Assembly: GCA_959027945.1 (NCBI GenBank)
Contig: CAUFRO010000003.1
Span: 29,829 to 93,828 of the forward strand
Reading direction: 5' to 3'
DNA from: an uncultured Collinsella sp.
Lineage (GTDB): Bacteria; Actinomycetota; Coriobacteriia; Coriobacteriales; Coriobacteriaceae
DNA length: 64,000 nucleotides
Below are positions 7,724 to 15,954 of this stretch, piece after piece. Under the pieces are notes generated by a model. That model had not been told where the DNA came from and did no database searches. It saw only the letters and a list, made by a program, of their open reading frames with translations. Position 1 is the first letter of the stretch, and each line of letters opens with the position of its first letter. The position numbers and the translations under genes were made by a program.

Positions 7724-8542
7724 ATGCCTCAGACTTACACTTTCGCCTCGTGGAACGTCAACGGACTGCGCGCCGTGCTCAAAAAGGACCCGAGCTTTAT
7801 CCAGATCGCGCAAGAACTCGACGTCGATATCCTGGCGCTGCAAGAGACCAAGCTGCAAGAAGGCCAGGTCGATATTGACCTGCCCGGCTATCACCAAACC
7901 TGGAGCTACGCCGAGCGTAAAGGCTATTCGGGCACTGCGGTCTTTAGCCGCCAGGAACCGCTGCGCGTGCTGCGCGCCGACGCGCTGCTACCCTACGCCG
8001 GCGAGGGTGAGGCGGCCGCACTCGTCGCCCAAGCCGCAACCGAGGGCCGCGTCTGCGCGCTCGAGTTCGACAAGTTTTGGTTCGTGGATGTCTACACGCC
8101 CAACGCCCAAAATGAGCTCGCGCGCATCGATGTGCGCATGGCCTGGGATGATGCCTATCGCGGCTTTTTGACGGGACTCGAGTGCGAGACCGGCAAGCCC
8201 GTAGTGACCTGTGGCGACTTTAACGTGGCGCACGAGGAAATCGACCTTAAGAACCCCAAGTCCAACCGCGGCAACGCGGGCTTTTCGGACGAGGAGCGCG
8301 GCAAGTTCACCGAGCTACTCAACGCCGGCTTTACCGATACCTGGCGCACGGCAAACCCCGACGTCGAGGGCGTCTACAGCTGGTGGAGCTATCGCTTTAA
8401 TGCCCGCAAGAACAACGCAGGCTGGCGCATCGACTACTTCCTGGTAAGCGACGCAATCGCCGACAACGTACGCGACACCGGCATCCGCGGCGACATCTTC
8501 GGCAGCGACCACTGCCCCGTCACCCTCACGCTAGAGCTCTAG
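7724..8542 (+). CDS. xth: Exodeoxyribonuclease III / AP endonuclease
   Basis: The 272-residue protein cuts DNA 5' of abasic sites and has 3'-5' exonuclease activity, in base excision repair. Family motifs are in order: ASWNVNGLRA (8-17), LQETKLQ (39-45, catalytic Glu41), VTCGDFNVAH, WRIDYFLVS and GSDHCPV at the C-terminus (catalytic Asp-His). AAAGGA precedes the ATG at 7724. The stop is followed by a small GGGGGACGG stem-loop and a 16-base palindrome. Confidence 0.95.
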   Translation: MPQTYTFASWNVNGLRAVLKKDPSFIQIAQELDVDILALQETKLQEGQVDIDLPGYHQTWSYAERKGYSGTAVFSRQEPLRVLRADALLPYAGEGEAAALVAQAATEGRVCALEFDKFWFVDVYTPNAQNELARIDVRMAWDDAYRGFLTGLECETGKPVVTCGDFNVAHEEIDLKNPKSNRGNAGFSDEERGKFTELLNAGFTDTWRTANPDVEGVYSWWSYRFNARKNNAGWRIDYFLVSDAIADNVRDTGIRGDIFGSDHCPVTLTLEL

Positions 8543-8552
8543 CCCCAAGTAA

Positions 8553-8571
8553 TTCCTGGGGGACGGAGGAA
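8553..8571 (+). repeat. Short REP-like stem with GGGACGG loop
   Basis: TTCCT (8553-8557) pairs with AGGAA (8567-8571) around GGGGGACGG, 10 bases after the xth stop. It fits the stem-GGGAC-stem format seen at other sites in this window. Confidence 0.5.
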
Positions 8572-8604
8572 AACAGATCATGTGACCCCTCTCCCCCTAT
8601 AAGC

Positions 8605-8665
8605 TGCGGTGGAATAGTTCCTGTTTGGGCAGCAAATAGCCAAAAACGAGAACTATTCCACCGCA
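8605..8665. repeat. Palindrome between convergent xth and ECF operon
   Basis: Perfect 16-base arms, TGCGGTGGAATAGTTC (8605-8620) and its complement (8650-8665), enclose 29 bases. It lies between two convergent gene ends and may serve as a shared terminator, although no T run follows. Confidence 0.8.
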
Positions 8666-8690
8666 AGTTCGCGAGGAAACGCGAAATGCC

Positions 8691-9404
8691 CTACAGCCCG
8701 TATTTCACGGCGACACGGTTAATGCGACGGCACCAAGGCTTGTACAAGGCGGCCAAAAACACGCAGGTCGCAAGGCCGTGCGTAATATCGAACGGCACTG
8801 CCGTGGCAAGACGCGCCACGGCACCCGCCCAAGTAAGCGGCTGTACAAAACCAATGATGTCATACGCGTTGATCACGACGCCATAGAGCAGGCCCGACGC
8901 AAAGCCGTACGCCAGCAGTGCTGGCATGCGCACGGTGCCGTCGGCGCGGTCGAACGCACCCGCATACGCCAGCGCGCCGCCGACATAGCCAACCAGGCCC
9001 CAGGCATACATCTGCCACGGCGTCCACATGCCCTGTCCAAAAAAGAAATTGCTGGTCAGCGCCGCCAGCGCGCCAACCATAAAACCATTGCGGCGACCAA
9101 GCGTTGCCCCCGCGATAATGGCGATGGCACTCACCGGTTTAAAGTCGGGAATGGGACCGAACAAGATGCGCCCCGCCGCGGCCAACGCCGCCAACACCAG
9201 CGTGGGCATAATCTGGCGCAGGCCCGGGCGCGACGCCTCGTAACCCGCAAAGAACAGCGCAAGCACCAGTGCCACCACGACAAGCATGGCAAGCGCCGCC
9301 TGCTCAATGCCCGCCAGCAACGTTGCAGCCATCACCGCAGGCACCGCCAACAACAGCGGGATCTCCATTTTTGTGAGTAGGCGTGAGGCGCGATGATCCG
9401 TCAT
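8691..9404 (-). CDS. ECF transporter substrate-binding (S) component
   Basis: A 237-residue, strongly hydrophobic membrane protein with about six transmembrane segments. The stretch FGPIPDFKPVSAIAIIAG and the NFFFGQGMWTPWQ motif are typical of one group of ECF S-components. It captures a vitamin or similar small molecule for import. It is the last gene of a three-gene operon with the fused ATPase and EcfT, so this is a dedicated (group I) ECF system. The ATG at 9404 is four bases after the ATPase stop, and no strong ribosome-binding site is seen, consistent with coupling. The substrate cannot be read from sequence and no riboswitch was found. Confidence 0.82.
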   Translation of the reverse strand: MTDHRASRLLTKMEIPLLLAVPAVMAATLLAGIEQAALAMLVVVALVLALFFAGYEASRPGLRQIMPTLVLAALAAAGRILFGPIPDFKPVSAIAIIAGATLGRRNGFMVGALAALTSNFFFGQGMWTPWQMYAWGLVGYVGGALAYAGAFDRADGTVRMPALLAYGFASGLLYGVVINAYDIIGFVQPLTWAGAVARLATAVPFDITHGLATCVFLAALYKPWCRRINRVAVKYGL

Positions 9405-9408
9405 CCCA

Positions 9409-11052
9409 TCACGCCCTATAAAACACGTTGTCGGCAAAGAAATCTGCCGGAGGCTCCATGCAGGCGATCTCGCCGTCGAACATCATGGCGACGTCGTCGG
9501 ACACCTGCTCGGCAAAGTCTAAGTCGTGCGTGGCCATGATGACGGTACCGCCGGCGTTCGCATGGTCACGCAGGGCGCGGGCGATGATGCGGCGGCTGGC
9601 CAAGTCCAAACCCTTGGTGGGCTCATCAAGCAGCAGCAGCTCCGGACCAATCAACAGCAGCTTTGCCAACGCAAGCAGCTGGCGCTGACCGCCCGAAAGA
9701 TCATACGGGTGACGCGCCTCCAAGCCCGCCAGGCCCAGGCGCGCTGCCTGCTCCCGTGCTGCGACCTCGTCGTATCCGCAAGTCGAAGCCCATTCCATCA
9801 GCTCGTCGCGCACCGTTTCGGCAACCAGCAATGCCTTGGGATTCTGCGGCAGCAGCGCAGCCGAGGCCGCCCCGCGCACCATACGACCACGTTGCAGCTT
9901 GGCAGTCTTGGCCAGCACCGAAAGCATCGTCGACTTACCGCATCCGTTGCCGCCCACGATCGCATGCACCGCACCGGCCGAAAACGCCACGTCGAGCCCG
10001 CGCAGCACCCAACCGCCCGCGCGATCGTAGCGAAACCAGCTCCCTGCCAGGGTGGTAGCCGACCCGCCGTGCATTTTTTGGAGTATTCTGCTTCCATCCG
10101 TGCGCGAGAAGGCTTCCGAGCCGTTCTCGAGCGACGTTTGCGCCACAAATTCGGACGATTTGTCCAATTCCGAACTTTTTTTCGCGCTCGATACGTCCCC
10201 GGGCGGCTCCAGAGAGCCCAAATTGTCCTCACGCCTGCTGAATACTCCTTTATTTGCACATCGGATGGCACCCCACCCCAACATGTCATCGGAAAACAGC
10301 GATTCTCGGCGTCCCAAAGAAGCCATATCCGTCACCTCGCGCACGCGACCGTCCTCAATCCGGTACGCACACGTCGCGTATTCGAGCATTGGGCGCGGCT
10401 GATGCGTCGCCACAACAACCGTGCAGCCCAGCTCGCGATTCACACGAAACAGCGCGTGCAGGAAATTCTTCTCGACAACGGGATCGAGCTGAGACGTGGG
10501 CTCGTCGAGTAGCAGCACACGCGGACGCAGCGCCAGGACGGCGGCAAGCGACAGCAGCTGCTTGCGGCCACCCGAAAGCGTGTCGGTATCGCGATGAAGC
10601 CAATCTTCCAGCCCAAAGAAATAGCTGGTCTCAGCTACGCGACGGCGCATCTCATCACGTGCTAGCCCCAAGTTTTCCAGGCCAAACGCCATCTCGTGCC
10701 ACACGGTTTCGCACACGATCTGGTTCTCGGGATCCTGGAACACATAGCCCACGCGCTCCGCCGATGCCCGCACATCCATGTCGGCGACGGGCTCGCCCAG
10801 CACGCGCAGCTCGCCGGAGCGCGTACCCGCAGGCGCGATCTCGGGCTTGAGCAGCGACAGCAGCGTCGACTTGCCCGAACCGGTACCGCCAACAAGCAGT
10901 GCAAACGCACCTTGGGAAACAGACCAGTCGAGCCCCTCGAGCACCGCAGCATCAGCATCGGGGTAGGCAAAGCTCAGGCTCCGCACCTCAATCGCCGGCA
11001 TATCCGGGCCGCACGCCGCGCCCGACACCGGGCCCCTATCCAACCGAGCCAT
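9409..11052 (-). CDS. ECF transporter fused ATPase (two ABC domains)
   Basis: The 547-residue protein holds two ABC ATPases that are separate EcfA and EcfA' subunits in most bacteria. Domain 1 has Walker A GGTGSGKST and signature LSGGRKQ, followed by LLLDEPTSQLD. Domain 2 has Walker A GGNGCGKST, signature LSGGQRQ and LLLDEPTKGLD. Between them, residues about 245-335 form a Ser/Glu-rich linker with A+T-richer DNA. The ATG overlaps the EcfT stop by one base (TGATG), so translation is coupled. It energises import through EcfT and the S-component encoded on either side. Confidence 0.92.
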   Translation of the reverse strand: MARLDRGPVSGAACGPDMPAIEVRSLSFAYPDADAAVLEGLDWSVSQGAFALLVGGTGSGKSTLLSLLKPEIAPAGTRSGELRVLGEPVADMDVRASAERVGYVFQDPENQIVCETVWHEMAFGLENLGLARDEMRRRVAETSYFFGLEDWLHRDTDTLSGGRKQLLSLAAVLALRPRVLLLDEPTSQLDPVVEKNFLHALFRVNRELGCTVVVATHQPRPMLEYATCAYRIEDGRVREVTDMASLGRRESLFSDDMLGWGAIRCANKGVFSRREDNLGSLEPPGDVSSAKKSSELDKSSEFVAQTSLENGSEAFSRTDGSRILQKMHGGSATTLAGSWFRYDRAGGWVLRGLDVAFSAGAVHAIVGGNGCGKSTMLSVLAKTAKLQRGRMVRGAASAALLPQNPKALLVAETVRDELMEWASTCGYDEVAAREQAARLGLAGLEARHPYDLSGGQRQLLALAKLLLIGPELLLLDEPTKGLDLASRRIIARALRDHANAGGTVIMATHDLDFAEQVSDDVAMMFDGEIACMEPPADFFADNVFYRA

Positions 11053-11939
11053 CAGCCAAACCTCTTCTCGTCAATCGCGCACAGCACGCAAGGCAGCGCC
11101 ATCCAAGCAGCGTATACAACATAGCCCGGCCACGGCGCCGGCACCGAAAGCTGCGGGTAAAACGAATACTGCGTCGTGGCGGTCCACGCCACCGCAACCG
11201 CAGCGGCGCCAAGCAACGCCAGCCCTACCAGCGCAGCAACATCGCTGCGCCCCAGCCGGTACCGCGCGTACGTCGTGCGACGCGTCGTGGCGCCCCAACC
11301 ACGCGAGCGCATAGCATCCGCGCGCTCAAGCGAATCCTCCATGCCCCAGCCCATCAGCACGCTCGAGGCGCGCAAACGCGAGCGCACAGGATCGGCCGGC
11401 GCACGCCCCGGCACATCAATTGCGTCCTGCACCGCCAACACGGTGCGGCCGCGGCGCAAAAACTGCGGGATAAGCCGCATGCACATCGAGATCATGAGCG
11501 CGATCACCGGCGCGGCGTTGCCCAGGAGCGCGAGCACCTTGTCGTATTCGAGCATCGACGCCGCCGCCTCAAACCACAGTATGCTCGCCACAAACAGCCC
11601 GCCCATGCACAGGCCGTATACCATGCTCTCCAGATACACCGCGCGCATGCCAATACGGAACAGCTCCGTCGAGCCCGAGGCGCTAAACAGCGGATTGAGC
11701 ACCGCGACGATCAAAATCACCGGCAGCTGCCAGCGAAGTGCACCCAGCGTGCGGGCAGCCCCACGCGTCGCAAATCCATACGCCAGCCCGCCCGCAAGTG
11801 ACAGCGCAATCAGTACCGGCTGCATCGAGAACATAGTGAGCCCCAGCGTCAGCACTATATAGAGTGCCGGCACAGCCGGATGCGACATCGAGAATGCCGC
11901 GACGGGCTCGCCGCCAAACCCCTCTCGTATGTTGTCCAC
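11052..11939 (-). CDS. ecfT: ECF transporter transmembrane component EcfT
   Basis: EcfT is the membrane scaffold that couples the ATPases to the S-component. The protein shows the N-terminal HPAVPALYIVLT segment, several membrane helices, and the two Ala-Arg-Gly coupling-helix motifs of the family, visible as SRGWG and the basic stretch before it (RADAMRSRGWG). I chose the GTG at 11939 (295 residues), because homologous sequence starts just after it. The frame stays open to 12110, and an ATG at 11891 would trim the conserved start. It is the first gene of the ECF operon. Confidence 0.78.
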   Translation of the reverse strand: MDNIREGFGGEPVAAFSMSHPAVPALYIVLTLGLTMFSMQPVLIALSLAGGLAYGFATRGAARTLGALRWQLPVILIVAVLNPLFSASGSTELFRIGMRAVYLESMVYGLCMGGLFVASILWFEAAASMLEYDKVLALLGNAAPVIALMISMCMRLIPQFLRRGRTVLAVQDAIDVPGRAPADPVRSRLRASSVLMGWGMEDSLERADAMRSRGWGATTRRTTYARYRLGRSDVAALVGLALLGAAAVAVAWTATTQYSFYPQLSVPAPWPGYVVYAAWMALPCVLCAIDEKRFG

Positions 11940-12138
11940 GGGTACCCCCGTCCCCTCGCTCAAACGACAGCTCCGCAGCACCGCCAACGCCGCACGCAAG
12001 CAGCGCAAACGCCACGCCGGCGGCGCAAGCCTCAACCGCCGCAAACCAATCGTTACGCGCTCGTCATATGCCTGCGGTATCATATTGCGCCGTGTATCGT
12101 TTCCAAACACACGTCTCTATAACGTAACAGGAGATCAC

Positions 12139-13551
12139 ATGGACGCAACCGCAATTATCCTCGCTGCCGGCGAGGGCACCCGCATGAAGTCGAACCACTG
12201 CAAGGTTTCGCACAAGATCCTGGGCAAGCCCATGGTCCAGTGGATCGTCGACGCTACCATCAAGGCCGGCTGCAGCCGCGTCGTTGTCGTCATCGGCAGC
12301 CACGCCGACGAGATGCGCGCCCTCATCGACGGCGCCTACGCCAGCAGCGCCACCAAGGTCGAGTGCGTCGAGCAGACCGAGCGCCTTGGCACCGGTCACG
12401 CCGTGAAGGTCGCACTCGAGGCCTGCGGCATCACCGAGGGCCCGGTCGTCGTGCTCAACGGCGACCTGCCGCTCATCACCGCCGACACCGTCGCCAAGTT
12501 CGCGCAAACCGTCGCCACCGGCGAGCTCGCCTGCACCGTCATGACCATGACCCCGCCCGATCCCTTCGGCTACGGCCGCATCAAGCTGGGCGCCGATGGT
12601 CAGATCGAGCGCATCATCGAGCAGAAGGACTGCACGCCCGAGCAGGCCGCCACGCTGCTCGAGTGCAACGCCGGCTGCTACGCCTTCGACGGCGCGCAGC
12701 TCGCCGCCCACATTAACGAGATCGGCAACGACAACGCGCAATCCGAGTACTACCTGCCCGACATGCTCGAGATTCTCAAAAGCCACGGCCAGGCTGTCTC
12801 CATCTTCCACTGCGATGACTACCGCGACGGCCTGGGCGTCAACAGCCGTATCCAGCTCGCGCAGCTCACCGCTATCGCGCGCGACCGCATCAACGAGCAC
12901 TGGATGGCCGAGGGCGTTACCTTCATCGACCCCACGCAGGCCTGGATCGGCCCCGATGCCGTTATCGGCCGCGACACCGTCGTGTGGCCGCAGACGCACC
13001 TGATTGGCCACGTCACCGTGGGCGAGGAGTGCCAGCTCGGCCCCAACAGTCGCCTCACCGACACCACCGTCGGCAGCGGCTGCGTCATCGATGAGACCAT
13101 CGCCATCGAGGCCGTCATCGAGAACGGCGTCGACTGCGGCCCGCGCGCCTACCTGCGCCCCGGCACTCACATGCTCGACGGCTCCAAGGCCGGCACGCAT
13201 GTGGAGATCAAGAAGTCCACGATCGGCGAGGGCTCCAAGGTGCCGCACCTGTCCTACATCGGCGACACCACCATGGGCCCCGGCGTCAACGTGGGCGCCG
13301 GCTCCATCACCTGCAACTACGACGGCGTGCACAAGCACAAGACTGTCATCGGCAAGGATGCCTTCATCGGCTCCGACACCATGATGGTCGCGCCCGCCCA
13401 GATTGGCGACGGCGCGCTCGTGGCCGCCGGCTCCGTCATCACCGAGCCGGTCCCGGCCGACGCACTCGGTCTGGGCCGCGCCCGTCAGGTAAATATTGAG
13501 GGCTGGGCCGCCGATTACCGCCGCCGCCTGCACGAGGACGACGAGGTATAA
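12139..13551 (+). CDS. glmU: Bifunctional UDP-N-acetylglucosamine pyrophosphorylase / glucosamine-1-P acetyltransferase
   Basis: GlmU makes UDP-GlcNAc for peptidoglycan in two steps. The 470-residue protein has the nucleotidyltransferase signature LAAGEGTRMKS (8-18), then a left-handed beta-helix from about residue 255. The acetyltransferase centre is visible as YLRPGTHM, KAGTHVEIKKS and GPGVNVGAGSITCNYDG. ACAGGAGATCAC precedes the ATG at 12139. A terminator lies just after the stop. The order glmU-prs-pth is common in Gram-positive bacteria. Confidence 0.95.
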   Translation: MDATAIILAAGEGTRMKSNHCKVSHKILGKPMVQWIVDATIKAGCSRVVVVIGSHADEMRALIDGAYASSATKVECVEQTERLGTGHAVKVALEACGITEGPVVVLNGDLPLITADTVAKFAQTVATGELACTVMTMTPPDPFGYGRIKLGADGQIERIIEQKDCTPEQAATLLECNAGCYAFDGAQLAAHINEIGNDNAQSEYYLPDMLEILKSHGQAVSIFHCDDYRDGLGVNSRIQLAQLTAIARDRINEHWMAEGVTFIDPTQAWIGPDAVIGRDTVVWPQTHLIGHVTVGEECQLGPNSRLTDTTVGSGCVIDETIAIEAVIENGVDCGPRAYLRPGTHMLDGSKAGTHVEIKKSTIGEGSKVPHLSYIGDTTMGPGVNVGAGSITCNYDGVHKHKTVIGKDAFIGSDTMMVAPAQIGDGALVAAGSVITEPVPADALGLGRARQVNIEGWAADYRRRLHEDDEV

Positions 13552-13566
13552 CGTTTTACCAAGCAC

Positions 13567-13600
13567 AAAAGGAGCTGCTCCATGGGGGCGGCTCCTTTTT
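13567..13600 (+). terminator. Terminator of glmU
   Basis: AAAAGGAGC pairs with GCTCCTTTTT across a 15-base loop that itself can pair, ending in five T residues, 15 bases after the glmU stop. Confidence 0.8.
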
Positions 13601-13743
13601 CTATCGTGACCTGCGCAACCGGATGAGTGGTCGGTTCGTGTCCGTTGGCGGTAAAGACGTTATCAGGACCCGATAAACCCCGCCGCGCGGTTACAATGCA
13701 ACAAGGCATCTATATGGCATTCGATGTATAAAGGAGAAGGGTA

Positions 13744-14730
13744 ATGCCGATTAATGATCCCGAGAAGTCGGAGAATATGCGCAAGTCCATCCGCGTGTAT
13801 TCCGGTTCCTCCAACCGTCCCCTCGCTCAGAAGATTGCTGAGTACCTTGGGGTCGAGCTTTCGGGCCTTACGCTAAAGCAGTTCGCCAATGGTGAGATTT
13901 ACGCCCGCTACGACGAGACCGTCCGCGGCGCCGACGTCTTCCTGATTCAGTCCGTGGCCGGCGGCAACGTCAACGACATGCTCATGGAGCTGCTCATCGC
14001 CACCGACGCTGCCAAGCGCGCATCCGCCCGCTCCATCACCGCCGTTATCACCCACTACGGCTATGCCCGCCAGGACCGCAAGGCCGGCCCGCGCGAGCCC
14101 ATCACCGCCCGCCTCGTCGCCAACCTGCTCGAGCGCGCCGGCGTCAACCGCATCATCACCCTCGACCTGCACCAGGGCCAGATCCAGGGCTTCTTCGATA
14201 TCCCGGTTAACCACCTGTCCGCACTGCCGCTGTTTGGCCAGTACTACAACGACATGCACTTCGACACCGACAACCTGGTTGTCGTCTCCCCCGACGTGGG
14301 TCGCGCCAAGGCCGCCAAGAAGCTGTCCGACATGCTCGGCTGCGACCTGGCCATCGCCCACAAGGGCCGTCCGCGCCACAACGCCGCCGAGGTCATGGGC
14401 ATCATCGGTGACATCAAGGGCAAGACCTGCATCATCAACGACGACATGATCGACACCGCTGGCACCCTGTGCGCCAACGTCAAGGAGCTCAAGGCTATGG
14501 GCGCCGGCGACATCTACGTCTGCGCCACCCACGGCATCTTCTCCGGTCCGGCCATCGAGCGCCTGAACGATGCCCCCATCGTCGAGTGCGTCGTCACCGA
14601 CGCCATCCCCGTCGAGGTCGGCGGCAAGATCAAGACCATCTCGGTCGCCGAGGAGTTCGCTCAGGCCATCTCCGCCGTTTACCACGAGGAGCCCGTCTCC
14701 ACGCTCGTCGGCGGCGACTTCGCGCTGTAG
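13744..14730 (+). CDS. prs: Ribose-phosphate pyrophosphokinase
   Basis: This enzyme makes PRPP from ribose 5-phosphate and ATP, feeding purine, pyrimidine, histidine and NAD synthesis. The 328-residue sequence is canonical: FANGEIY (47-53), TAVITHYGYARQDRK (99-113), the flexible catalytic loop, DLHQGQIQGFFD (141-152) and the PRPP-binding loop INDDMIDTAGT (231-241). AAGGAGAAGGG precedes the ATG. A TACAAT at 13692-13697 may be the -10 box. It serves the pur and pyr genes spread over this window. Confidence 0.96.
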   Translation: MPINDPEKSENMRKSIRVYSGSSNRPLAQKIAEYLGVELSGLTLKQFANGEIYARYDETVRGADVFLIQSVAGGNVNDMLMELLIATDAAKRASARSITAVITHYGYARQDRKAGPREPITARLVANLLERAGVNRIITLDLHQGQIQGFFDIPVNHLSALPLFGQYYNDMHFDTDNLVVVSPDVGRAKAAKKLSDMLGCDLAIAHKGRPRHNAAEVMGIIGDIKGKTCIINDDMIDTAGTLCANVKELKAMGAGDIYVCATHGIFSGPAIERLNDAPIVECVVTDAIPVEVGGKIKTISVAEEFAQAISAVYHEEPVSTLVGGDFAL

Positions 14731-14758
14731 TCGCATCGTCCTTGCAACCCGGCGCATC

Positions 14759-14836
14759 GCCGTCGGAACAGAAGAAACCCCCGCGCTCCCCCTTGCTTCG
14801 CAAAGGTCGCGCGGGGGTTTCTTCTGTTCCGACGGC
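14759..14836 (+). terminator. Very long perfect hairpin after prs
   Basis: Arms of 28 bases (14759-14786 and 14809-14836) are perfectly complementary around a 22-base loop. The right arm contains a TTT but no terminal T run. It lies 28 bases after the prs stop and probably ends or processes the transcript before pth. Confidence 0.8.
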
Positions 14837-14954
14837 TCGCTCTGCCGCGGCCACGCTTTTGTCTGGTGGGATTTCGCTGAAACGAAGTCTCGCCTTCGGC
14901 GGGCGTGGTAGCCTTTGTCGTTGAACGAACTTCTTATGTAACGAAAGGAAGCCT

Positions 14955-15584
14955 ATGGCAGCTGCACAGCCGCTTAAGATTCGCATGGTTGCCGGACTTG
15001 GCAACCCTGGAGATGAGTATGCCGAAACCCGCCACAACGCCGGCTTTAAGGCAATCGACGAGCTGGCCCGTCAGGCCGGCGTCACGTACTGGAAAAACCA
15101 GGCCGGCGCCGAGGTCGCGCTCATCAATATCAACGATGCCGAGGAAGAGGGCGGCAAGCGCCAGATCGTGCTGGTCAAGCCGCAGTCGTACATGAATACC
15201 TCGGGTGGCCCCATCTCCAAGCTTTGCCGCGAATACAAAATCAAGGCCGAGGAGCTACTCGTAATCCACGACGAGCTCGATATTCCCGCCGGCGACGTGC
15301 GTGTTAAGGTGGGCGGCGGCCATGCTGGCCATAACGGCCTGCGCTCCATCATCGACAAGATGGGCAGCCGCGACTTTAGTCGCATCCGCACCGGCATTGG
15401 CAACCCTCCCGGCAAGATGGCCGTGGCAGACTATGTGCTCAAGCAGCTGCGCGCCCGCGAGGCCGAGGACTTCCAAGACACCTGCGCCCGCGCCGCAGAT
15501 GCCGCCGGTCTGGCCATCGTCCACGGCGTAATCTACGCCCGCGATCACGTAAACGGCGCCGCTTCCGCCAACGGCAAGCACTAA
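14955..15584 (+). CDS. pth: Peptidyl-tRNA hydrolase
   Basis: Pth releases tRNA from peptidyl-tRNA dropped by ribosomes. The 209-residue protein has the family core: AGLGNPGDEYAETRHNAGF with catalytic His27, KPQSYMNTSG, VIHDELDIPAGDVRVK and GGGHAGHNGLRS. An insert of a few acidic residues (NDAEEEGGKRQ) is modest. GAAAGGAAG precedes the ATG. The TAA stop codon is the first base triplet of a REP-like element that follows. Confidence 0.95.
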   Translation: MAAAQPLKIRMVAGLGNPGDEYAETRHNAGFKAIDELARQAGVTYWKNQAGAEVALININDAEEEGGKRQIVLVKPQSYMNTSGGPISKLCREYKIKAEELLVIHDELDIPAGDVRVKVGGGHAGHNGLRSIIDKMGSRDFSRIRTGIGNPPGKMAVADYVLKQLRAREAEDFQDTCARAADAAGLAIVHGVIYARDHVNGAASANGKH

Positions 15585-15622
15585 AACCTACCAAAAAGGG
15601 ATGTTTATTTTGGCAGGTTTTA
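15582..15622 (+). repeat. REP-like palindrome starting in the pth stop codon
   Basis: TAAAACCTACCAAAA (15582-15596) pairs with TTTTGGCAGGTTTTA (15608-15622) with one mismatch, around AGGGATGTTTA. The TAA of pth is part of the element. A near-identical element sits at the purF stop (26797-26842). Confidence 0.8.
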
Positions 15623-15687
15623 TCTGCGTAAACGCCGCAGTCGGCACATCGCAATAAACACGCCGCCACCATACATGCATAACGCCC

Positions 15688-15729
15688 CAAAGGGGCCGGC
15701 CTCAACGAAGCCCGAGGCCGGCCCCTTTG
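15688..15729 (+). terminator. Bidirectional-type terminator downstream of pth
   Basis: Perfect 16-base arms (15688-15703 with 15714-15729), CAAAGGGGCCGGCCTC and its complement, are followed by CCGTTTTAC. It ends the glmU-prs-pth block. Confidence 0.8.
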
Positions 15730-15740
15730 CCGTTTTACCT

Positions 15741-15784
15741 GATAAAACCGACCAAAATAAACCTGTCCCCATTTGGTAGGTCGA
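15741..15784 (-). repeat. REP-like palindrome with GGGGACAGG loop
   Basis: On the minus strand CTACCAAA and TTTGGTCGG flank TGGGGACAGGTTTAT. The stem matches that of 15582-15622 and the loop matches the wider GGGACAG family. Confidence 0.7.
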
Positions 15785-15843
15785 AGTGGATAAACCCTTT
15801 TCCCACCTGCCAAAGAAACACGTAAGCGACATTACCATGAGGG

Positions 15844-15849
15844 TATAAT
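15844..15849 (+). promoter_or_regulatory. -10 box of nfnAB
   Basis: A perfect TATAAT stands about 105 bases upstream of the nfnA ATG. No convincing -35 hexamer is seen. The leader would be about 100 nt. Confidence 0.5.
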
Positions 15850-15954
15850 TTGCACCGTATGTTTGCACAACGCCTGTGCGCGTACGGTTTTATTCGGGCT
15901 ACCGTCCATTTCCGTGGAGGCACGGTTCGGCAGCCCTTACAAGAGAGGGGTTCT

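Noticed and set aside
10120..10200. Frameshift or gene end in the middle of the fused ECF ATPase
   Set aside because: The frame runs through the linker without a stop and both ATPase domains are complete, so it is a fusion rather than two broken genes.
12064..13566. Open frame of 500 codons opposite glmU
   Set aside because: Antisense shadow of a canonical gene; no recognisable motif.
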